Shown: positions 1 through 4,498 of the stretch, piece after piece
Layout of the letters: each line of letters begins with the position of its first letter
How positions within the stretch are numbered: the stretch's first letter is position 1
NCBI GenBank assembly: GCA_001831055.1
Contig: MIDO01000046.1
Span: 1 to 5,880, forward strand
Length of the DNA: 5,880 bases
Direction of reading: 5' to 3'
DNA from: Verrucomicrobia bacterium GWC2_42_7
Lineage (GTDB): Bacteria > Verrucomicrobiota > Verrucomicrobiia > Opitutales > GWC2-42-7-A
Made by a program: the position numbers and the translations under genes
Notes under the pieces: generated by a model
Told to the model about the DNA's origin: nothing
Seen by the model: only the letters and a program-made list of their open reading frames with translations
Database searches by the model: none

Positions 1-870
1 CCCACTAAACCCAGCGTGGCAGCTCCCGTTCTACCTCCAAAACCCGCCACATTAGCGCCTACACCAGGGGTTGCACAACGCCCCCCTCTAACAGCCGACG
101 AAATCCAAATGCAAAAATGGAAAACCCTCGCAGATAGAGGCGACATCGAAGCCGCTTATCAGCTGGGAGTCAAATATAGAACAGGCTACAACAGCCAAAT
201 TGCTGACATAAAAGGAGAGGTGATACATTTTAATAAAGAATTAGGGATTCATTACCTTTACCAGGCAGCTTCAAGAGGTCATTATTCCGCAATTATATCT
301 TTGATTGCCGCACTCGAGGGCCCTACAAATCTAGATCTTAGAGGAATCGTCAAGATATTAAACACAAAAATGATGCAAGGGGATGTGGAGGCTAAACGCA
401 GCTTAGGAAAGATCTATATGGATGGAATTGGAGTCAACAAAGATGAGACAAAGGCCTTTCAGTATATTAATGAAGCAGCTGCGGTTGGGGATATTGGGGC
501 TATATCACTCATGTCGACAATTTATTTCAAGGGTCTTTGTGGACAAGGAAAAAACCTAGATCTAGCTGAACAATATGCACTACAAGTAGATCATTTTGAA
601 GGAGATAAAGACTTGTGGGGGCCAACTAGATTAGCAGCGATTGCAGGACAGAGGCAAGATAGCGCCCGTTTTTTGAAATATACCGAAAGAGCAGCAAAAT
701 TGGGAGATACTCCCAGCCAATGTATCATGGGACAGTTGTACATAAAGGGAAATGGGGTTCCTCAAAATAGGGAAACGGCTATATATTGGTTTAGCCTAGC
801 TGCTAGCAATGGAAATGCCTATTCGATTGAACAGCTAGCTTCTATTTTAGAAAGACCTTTACTTCATTGA
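1..870 (+). CDS. Sel1-like repeat (SLR/TPR-type) protein, 5' partial
   Basis: The frame is open from the first base to the TGA at 868-870, giving 289 visible residues. The true start lies upstream; the GTG at 16 falls inside a proline-rich stretch and is unlikely to be the start. The first 30 or so visible residues (many P, A and T) look like a flexible linker. From about residue 40 the protein shows Sel1-type helical repeats, with signatures such as LADRGDIEAAYQLGVKY, EAKRSLGKIYMDGIGV, AFQYINEAAAVGD and CIMGQLYIKGNGVPQN followed by AIYWFSLAASNGN. I count at least four repeats, the central ones degenerate. Sel1 repeats are alpha-solenoid protein-binding scaffolds, and in intracellular bacteria they often occur in secreted or host-interacting proteins. 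No catalytic motif is visible. The partner and location of this protein are unknown. It lies 67 nt before the next same-strand gene, so the two may be co-expressed. Confidence 0.85.
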   Translation, partial: PTKPSVAAPVLPPKPATLAPTPGVAQRPPLTADEIQMQKWKTLADRGDIEAAYQLGVKYRTGYNSQIADIKGEVIHFNKELGIHYLYQAASRGHYSAIISLIAALEGPTNLDLRGIVKILNTKMMQGDVEAKRSLGKIYMDGIGVNKDETKAFQYINEAAAVGDIGAISLMSTIYFKGLCGQGKNLDLAEQYALQVDHFEGDKDLWGPTRLAAIAGQRQDSARFLKYTERAAKLGDTPSQCIMGQLYIKGNGVPQNRETAIYWFSLAASNGNAYSIEQLASILERPLLH

Positions 871-937
871 GGGTTTTATAGTAAAATAAGATTGTACGCA
901 TTATCAATATGAGAGGATATGTGAGTACTTTCTTATT
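871..937 (+). other. AT-rich intergenic spacer before the orphan gene
   Basis: This 67-nt gap contains no terminator-like hairpin, so transcription from the Sel1-repeat gene could continue into the next gene. AT-rich patches (TTTTATAGT at 874-882, and TTGTAC at 892-897) could belong to a promoter, but no properly spaced pair of -35 and -10 boxes stands out. GAGAGG at 911-916 is the best Shine-Dalgarno-like sequence, but it is about 21 nt from the ATG at 938, much farther than usual. GTGAG at 921-925 is nearer but weak. The translation start of the downstream gene therefore has poor ribosome-binding support. Confidence 0.4.
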
Positions 938-3109
938 ATGAGCATTAATTTTGGAGATATTGTAGATCAGTCAGCCCAGAGCGACGGCGGCACCCAACAA
1001 CTGGAAACGCCAAAACTGACTCCCAATTCAACTACAATAAAAGCCGAGATAAAGCCGGGACCGGGAAGTGATATCGCTCGGAAGATGGGAGCTGGGTCGG
1101 AGATCCCTGGTATTGGGCACTCTGTTACCGGGCAACCTGGTGATGTTGCGAAAGTTTCGTCAATTATAATTGATGTACCCCCTCCGCAATTGACACCAGG
1201 AGCCTTCATTGAAAAGCCTATTGAAAAGCAAGAAGCAAGCAACAGCAGCAGCCTTCAGCCAAACGAGGGCCAAAGAGTCGACACAAATAAGTCTCAACCT
1301 ATTGTAGAACAACCCGTTGACACACATCACGAAGACAATCCACGCCATCCGTGGGATCAACATCATCACCACCACCATCACCACCACGATAAATCACATC
1401 ATCCAGGCGGTATAATTTATCCAGGGAATCTAGATTATGAGGGTGGCGACGTTAAACCTACTCCTACCTTCGACCAAGGAACCAGCAAGGGTGCACAGGG
1501 AAACCCTCACTCTGACGCCAAATCTTCCCTAAAACCCAAAGAGGAAACTTCGGAAACGGGAACCTCAGCTTCCCAAAAAGGAACGGGGCGGATGGAAATG
1601 AATCCATCCGAAGACTCCAAAACTCCCCATCCGCAATCCACTCCCACCCAAGAACGAAACACGCGTAGCGACGGCCGTTCCCCGACTCCTGAAGAGTCCA
1701 AACAGACCACCTCCCGAGGAGAAAACAGAGAATCAGGCGCATCGCCCAAAGAGAATCGAGCTCCCGCTCAACAAAACACAACCGACTCACGTTCAAATGA
1801 TTACAATAAAGGAAATTCTCCTGTTTTTAATCAGAATCAGGACCAGGGACCGGCGGAGCGTGTAAGCGACCAGGACTCAAAACCTTTTATACAAAAAGCA
1901 GAAAATCAGCAACCTTCAGCACTGCCTAAAGACGCAAAATCGGATGTTACCCCTTACACGGATAAAGCAGTTCTCTCATCACAAAAAGCGGGAAACACTG
2001 AAACATCCGAAACAAACAATAAATCGTTGACACATAGGAAGGTTACTAACACTAAAATTCTCCTTTCTAATCTCGTTTCAAACACAGCAAACAAACCATC
2101 AACCCACTTTAAGACGGATTTATCTGTTTTTAAAGAGCTTTTGAAAGCAGCTCCCAATCCGACCCCAAATCCAACCAAGAACCTAAGCCTAGAAAACCTA
2201 GCGACACTCTACAAAGCATACAGTGGCGAACGGGCAGCACTTTTGAATCTTATTCTGAACGAGGCAATTGCGCTAAAAATTCCTATCACATCCATGAGTA
2301 TTAAACAGTATATGCTCATGAGTGATCTACTTGGTAGTAAGGACTTTTCTGCTCAACAGTTTGAAAAGCTTCTAGAAATCAAAGACTTCAAAGAATTTTT
2401 GAAGGAAAACCACATTTTCCTTCATTTTTTGCCTAAAAATTTAAAAGAAAAATTTATAAACGAACACCTGCAAGAATTTAAGGGAAAGCAACCTAACTCT
2501 CTCAGCGATGGCGAAATCAAAGAATTTAGAAAGTATGGCTCCTACAATATAACAGAAAAAACAGAAAAAACATGGATGTGGGACGCCTTGATATTCAACC
2601 ATCTTACCAGCATTCAGGATCTTATAAATCTAAGCGAACTTAATAAACACCAACCCCTTAAGGGACTTGGCGAATGTATCGCTAAACTCGATTTAAATCA
2701 CATCATCTGCATAGACTTCTTCAATTCCGCTAATGGAAGTAAAGAAAATCAATCCAGAATAAAAACCTGGAAAGAATTAATACCGCCTACTAGCGCAACT
2801 CAGGTCCAATATTTTATTGAATCAGTTGAGAACCTACCTCAAAAATGGAAAAGTATCTTAGGAAAAGAGGTTGAGCCTGGTAAGACGTTGATCATTACAA
2901 ATTCCCTAAAAGTCTTATGGCTAACCCAGTTGCCGATGAAGGAAATGGGAGACCTCTTCGCCGAGAAGGGTATGCATCTCATTACGTTGGAAGAAGGTAT
3001 TGATACCACTTCCTCCTCATCAGGCTTCAATTTTCTAAAAGAACTCAACGAAAAACTGGATCAATCCCTCAACCCACCCTCAAATCCCCCTCTTTTCCAA
3101 GGGGAATAG
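938..3109 (+). CDS. Unrecognised 723-residue protein: disordered His-rich N-terminal half, helical C-terminal domain
   Basis: I do not recognise this family. The frame runs from ATG 938 to TAG 3107-3109. Residues 1 to about 370 are low complexity, rich in S, T, P, Q, N, E and K, with no signal peptide or membrane segment. Residues 130-155 hold 14 histidines, nine of them in a row at 142-150. From about 390 to 705 the sequence becomes hydrophobic-patterned and probably mostly helical (for example around LENLATLYKAY and ALLNLILNEAIALKIPI), with stretches such as IICIDFF (590-596) and TLIITNSLKVLWL (650-662) that could be beta strands. Only two cysteines occur (580 and 591). The last residues (NPPSNPPLFQGE) look like translated repeat rather than domain sequence. 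Base composition shifts: roughly 1500-1790 is C-rich, while the part after 2030 is AT-rich. A long disordered region followed by a folded domain, next to a Sel1 protein, is compatible with a secreted effector or a scaffold, but this is inference only. Confidence 0.8.
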   Translation: MSINFGDIVDQSAQSDGGTQQLETPKLTPNSTTIKAEIKPGPGSDIARKMGAGSEIPGIGHSVTGQPGDVAKVSSIIIDVPPPQLTPGAFIEKPIEKQEASNSSSLQPNEGQRVDTNKSQPIVEQPVDTHHEDNPRHPWDQHHHHHHHHHDKSHHPGGIIYPGNLDYEGGDVKPTPTFDQGTSKGAQGNPHSDAKSSLKPKEETSETGTSASQKGTGRMEMNPSEDSKTPHPQSTPTQERNTRSDGRSPTPEESKQTTSRGENRESGASPKENRAPAQQNTTDSRSNDYNKGNSPVFNQNQDQGPAERVSDQDSKPFIQKAENQQPSALPKDAKSDVTPYTDKAVLSSQKAGNTETSETNNKSLTHRKVTNTKILLSNLVSNTANKPSTHFKTDLSVFKELLKAAPNPTPNPTKNLSLENLATLYKAYSGERAALLNLILNEAIALKIPITSMSIKQYMLMSDLLGSKDFSAQQFEKLLEIKDFKEFLKENHIFLHFLPKNLKEKFINEHLQEFKGKQPNSLSDGEIKEFRKYGSYNITEKTEKTWMWDALIFNHLTSIQDLINLSELNKHQPLKGLGECIAKLDLNHIICIDFFNSANGSKENQSRIKTWKELIPPTSATQVQYFIESVENLPQKWKSILGKEVEPGKTLIITNSLKVLWLTQLPMKEMGDLFAEKGMHLITLEEGIDTTSSSSGFNFLKELNEKLDQSLNPPSNPPLFQGE
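1325..1402 (+). other. Histidine-rich tract inside the orphan protein
   Basis: The codons at 1361-1387 encode nine consecutive histidines (residues 142-150) with mixed CAT and CAC codons. Five more histidines lie close by (130, 131, 137, 154, 155). The mixed codons argue against a recent pure triplet expansion and suggest the tract is kept at the protein level. A natural poly-His run can bind Ni, Zn, Cu or Co ions, or drive localisation or condensation; none of these is shown here. Confidence 0.8.
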
Positions 3110-3116
3110 CAATGCG

Positions 3117-3137
3117 GGGAAACTGCAGGGAAACTGC
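3117..3137 (+). repeat. 11-bp tandem duplication at the edge of repeat copy 1
   Basis: GGGAAACTGC occurs at 3117-3126 and again at 3128-3137, separated by one A, which makes an 11-bp tandem unit. Only the second unit pairs well in hairpin A; the first offers an alternative left arm. It probably arose by slippage after the repeat was in place. Confidence 0.75.
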
Positions 3138-3228
3138 TTTTGGTCACCCAAAAGCGTTTCCCCACACCCCTTCCGAAAAGGAGATTGTTGCGCGAAAATA
3201 AATTCTTTCAGAATTTATCTTCGCGCAA
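3117..3228 (+). repeat. Composite palindromic repeat, copy 1 (hairpins A-B-C)
   Basis: Hairpin A is 3128-3162: GGGAAAC, one bulged T, GCTTTTGG, loop TCAC, then CCAAAAGC and GTTTCCC, a 15-bp stem. Hairpin B is 3171-3183, TTCC-GAAAA-GGAG, with one G.T pair. Hairpin C is 3188-3228: 19-nt arms with a single mismatch around loop TTC, bounded by TTGCGC and GCGCAA. The copy begins 7 nt after the stop of the orphan gene and lies in the sense direction of its mRNA. An 11-bp tandem duplication (GGGAAACTGCA) at its left edge is absent from the other copies. The same three-part layout recurs at 4219-4325 and, inverted, at 4390-4493. No gene for transposition is present, so it would be a non-autonomous or structural element. 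Confidence 0.88.
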
Positions 3229-3337
3229 AGAATTTCTTTTGAAAAGGCTTTTTGGAAATCTTAAGATATTTATAGTGTATAGCTTATAGTGAAATGTACG
3301 GCATGCTGCGATAAAAGTAGTTACAATTTCGTTCCTC
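3229..3337. other. AT-rich non-coding stretch between repeat copy 1 and the terminator-like hairpins
   Basis: No credible gene is seen. The stretch has an AT-rich core (3256-3292) with the 7-mer TATAGTG at 3271-3277 and 3285-3291. The GTG at 3289 opens an 84-codon frame on the + strand, but it runs through two hairpins and into the 3' end of tlyA on the other strand, has no ribosome-binding site and reads as low-complexity F/R/S sequence. I do not call it a gene. Confidence 0.5.
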
Positions 3338-3372
3338 TCGCCGAAGAAAAATTTTTAATTTTTCTTCGGCGA
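3338..3372 (+). terminator. Perfect 16-bp hairpin, probable terminator of the + strand unit
   Basis: The arms at 3338-3353 and 3357-3372 (TCGCCGAAGAAAAATT and its exact complement) are fully complementary around a TTT loop. On the + strand the stem is followed by the T-rich stretch TATTCGTTTTTCTTT (3373-3387), an imperfect version of the U tract of an intrinsic terminator. It lies between convergent genes, about 230 nt after the stop of the orphan gene. On the minus strand no U tract follows, so termination in that direction is less certain. Confidence 0.6.
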
Positions 3373-3394
3373 TATTCGTTTTTCTTTGGAAAGC

Positions 3395-3433
3395 GCGAAA
3401 ACCTTTCTTTTCCCGAAAAAGAAAGGCTTTCGC
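3395..3433 (-). terminator. Long imperfect hairpin after tlyA, terminator-like
   Basis: GCGAAA (3395-3400) pairs with TTTCGC (3428-3433), and CCTTTCTTTT (3402-3411) pairs with AAAAGAAAGG (3417-3426), with one A/C mismatch between the two blocks and a CCCGA loop. It ends 28 nt past the tlyA stop codon. No clear U run follows on the minus strand, so it may be an mRNA-stabilising or factor-dependent 3' structure rather than a classical intrinsic terminator. Together with the neighbouring perfect hairpin it separates two convergent transcription units. Confidence 0.5.
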
Positions 3434-3461
3434 ACCTTATCACTTCTATTTTGCAATCAAA

Positions 3462-4208
3462 CTACCCTTTACATAAGGCCATTAAAAACTCGCGATTGCC
3501 ATCGGTTCCGGTAATGGGGGATGAGATGCTACCAATGAGTTGACTACCAGTGAGATGAGAAATTGCGAATTGGACGATGGTTTCTTTTACCTGTTCTTGC
3601 TGTTCCGCGTGTTTGACGACGCCCCCTGCCCTTCCAATAGTGTCTTTGTCTAGCTCGAATTGAGGTTTAATGAGTGCAATCAGCTTCCCTGACTTTTTCA
3701 AAAAAGGCCAGACAGGTTCTAGGATTTTTGTCAGCGAGATGAAGGATACGTCTATCACAATGAGATCATAGGACGCGTGCGGTAGTTTATATTCAGAAAG
3801 ATAGCGCGCATTTACTTTTTCAAAATTAATGACTCGCGAGTCTTTTAGTAATTTCGGATGAAGCTGTCCGTGTCCCACATCGACGCAAGTGACCTCACGG
3901 GCTCCTTTTTGCAACAAACAATCCGTAAATCCTCCAGTTGAGGCCCCAACATCCAAAGCAATAGCATCAACCACTTTTATTTCAAAAGCTTGCAAACATG
4001 CTAGCAGTTTGTCTCCGGCGCGACTTACGTGCTTGAGGGACTCTGTCAATGCCAGCTTTGCGCCCGCCCCTAACATCTTTGACGGCTTCAGCACGTGCGC
4101 CCCATCTACCCTTACCCAGCCAGCCAAAACAGCCTGCTTGGCCTGTGCCCGCGTCTCGCACAACCCCCTCTCCACTAACAACTCATCTACTCTTGTTTTG
4201 TCTGTCAT
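3462..4208 (-). CDS. tlyA: TlyA family rRNA (cytidine-2'-O)-methyltransferase
   Basis: The 248-residue product has the full TlyA layout. An S4 RNA-binding domain lies at about residues 3-50 (TRVDELLVERG, QAKQAVLAGWVRVDG). It is followed by the linker motif SRAGDKL (62-68) and a Rossmann methyltransferase domain with the AdoMet loop DVGASTGGFTD (86-96). D153 is in VIDVSFISL, K181 and E185 are in IKPQFE, and the family's C-terminal SPITGTDGNREFL is at 230-242. K67, D86, K181 and E185 fit the K-D-K-E set of FtsJ-type 2'-O-methyltransferases. Family members methylate C1920 of 23S rRNA, and the longer type II also C1409 of 16S rRNA. The compact N-terminus hints at type I, but this is not certain. 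I chose ATG 4208 because the S4 domain begins right after it; the longer frame to TTG 4244 only adds repeat-derived codons. No good Shine-Dalgarno precedes the ATG. Older 'haemolysin A' names for this family are misleading. Confidence 0.93.
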   Translation of the reverse strand: MTDKTRVDELLVERGLCETRAQAKQAVLAGWVRVDGAHVLKPSKMLGAGAKLALTESLKHVSRAGDKLLACLQAFEIKVVDAIALDVGASTGGFTDCLLQKGAREVTCVDVGHGQLHPKLLKDSRVINFEKVNARYLSEYKLPHASYDLIVIDVSFISLTKILEPVWPFLKKSGKLIALIKPQFELDKDTIGRAGGVVKHAEQQEQVKETIVQFAISHLTGSQLIGSISSPITGTDGNREFLMALCKG

Positions 4209-4218
4209 TGATTTTTCT

Positions 4219-4325
4219 GGGGAAAAACCATTTTGGTCCCCCAAAATAGGTTTTCCCCAAGCCCCTTTCCGAAAAGGAGGTCTTTGCGCTAGAGTAAATT
4301 CCTTGCGGAATTTATTCTAGCGCAA
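4219..4325 (+). repeat. Composite palindromic repeat, copy 2 (hairpins A-B-C)
   Basis: Hairpin A is 4219-4258: GGGGAAAA then CC then ATTTTGG, loop TCCC, with the matching right arm to TTTTCCCC and two single-base bulges. Hairpin B is 4266-4280, TTTCC-GAAAA-GGAGG. Hairpin C is 4284-4325: 19-nt arms fully paired apart from one G.T wobble, loop TTGC, bounded by TTGCGC and GCGCAA. It lies only 10 nt upstream of the tlyA start codon, in the orientation opposite to tlyA, so in the tlyA mRNA its complement forms the untranslated leader. Confidence 0.9.
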
Positions 4326-4389
4326 TGTACTCTTTTAATATTATTTGCCATAAATGCCGATTCTTCTAAGCGCATTCCAAAAGAGAATC
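4326..4389. other. Spacer between the two inverted repeat copies, possible tlyA promoter region
   Basis: This 64-nt unique sequence separates copies 2 and 3. It is the only non-repeat DNA between the M16 gene and tlyA. On the minus strand it contains the AT-rich TAATATT, which could serve as a -10 region for tlyA, but no well-spaced -35 box is obvious. On the + strand an ATG at 4325-4327 opens only a 14-codon frame. If tlyA has its own promoter it most likely lies here; otherwise tlyA relies on read-through from the M16 gene. Confidence 0.35.
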
Positions 4390-4493
4390 TTGCGCGGAAA
4401 TAAAATTTCGCAAGGAATTTATTTCCGCGCAAAAACCTCCTTTTCGGAGGGGGGTTGGGGGGACGCTTTTGGGGGACCAAAAGCGGTTCCCCC
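4390..4493 (-). repeat. Composite palindromic repeat, copy 3 (inverted; hairpins A-B-C on minus strand)
   Basis: Read on the minus strand the order is again A, B, C. Hairpin A is 4457-4493: CGCTTTTGG pairs with CCAAAAGCG around a 4-nt loop and is extended by a G/C block. Hairpin B is 4436-4450, a perfect CCTCC-GAAAA-GGAGG. Hairpin C is 4390-4432, bounded by TTGCGC and GCGCAA with one bulged base. It starts 5 nt past the stop of the M16 gene, in that gene's sense direction. It shares exact blocks with copy 2, including TTTTGGTCCCCCAAAA, TCCGAAAAGGAGGT and TAAATTCCTTGCG. Confidence 0.9.
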
Positions 4494-4498
4494 AAAAC

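Noticed and set aside
911..924. GAGAGG followed by ATG TGA, a possible start-stop minimal upstream frame before the orphan gene
   Set aside because: Only about 2 nt separate the motif from the ATG, and such a short pattern is expected by chance in AT-rich leaders.
1589..1610. 8-bp hairpin CGGATGGA/TCCATCCG with a 6-nt loop inside the orphan gene
   Set aside because: It is a single short stem within coding sequence, without a second copy or U tract; chance is a sufficient explanation.
1464..1796. 110-codon minus-strand frame inside the orphan gene
   Set aside because: It is antisense to the low-complexity S/T/P/K/E region; such codons read backwards give W/F/L-rich frames without stops. No start signal or recognisable family.
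3111..3233. Target-site duplication flanking repeat copies
   Set aside because: The bases just outside the three copies show no matching short direct repeats, so transposition by a duplicating mechanism is not supported here.
3289..3543. 84-codon + strand frame starting at GTG 3289
   Set aside because: It runs through both intergenic hairpins and about 80 nt of the tlyA 3' end on the other strand, has no ribosome-binding site and encodes low-complexity F/R/S sequence.
3889..4320. 143-codon + strand frame antisense to tlyA and ending in repeat copy 2
   Set aside because: It mirrors the well-supported tlyA gene, and its only notable part is the repeat-derived peptide. It is used here only as evidence for the repeat's open frame.
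3117..4493. CRISPR array
   Set aside because: The repeats are about 105-112 bp, irregularly spaced, in both orientations and composed of several hairpins, unlike the short, regular direct repeats and equal spacers of CRISPR.
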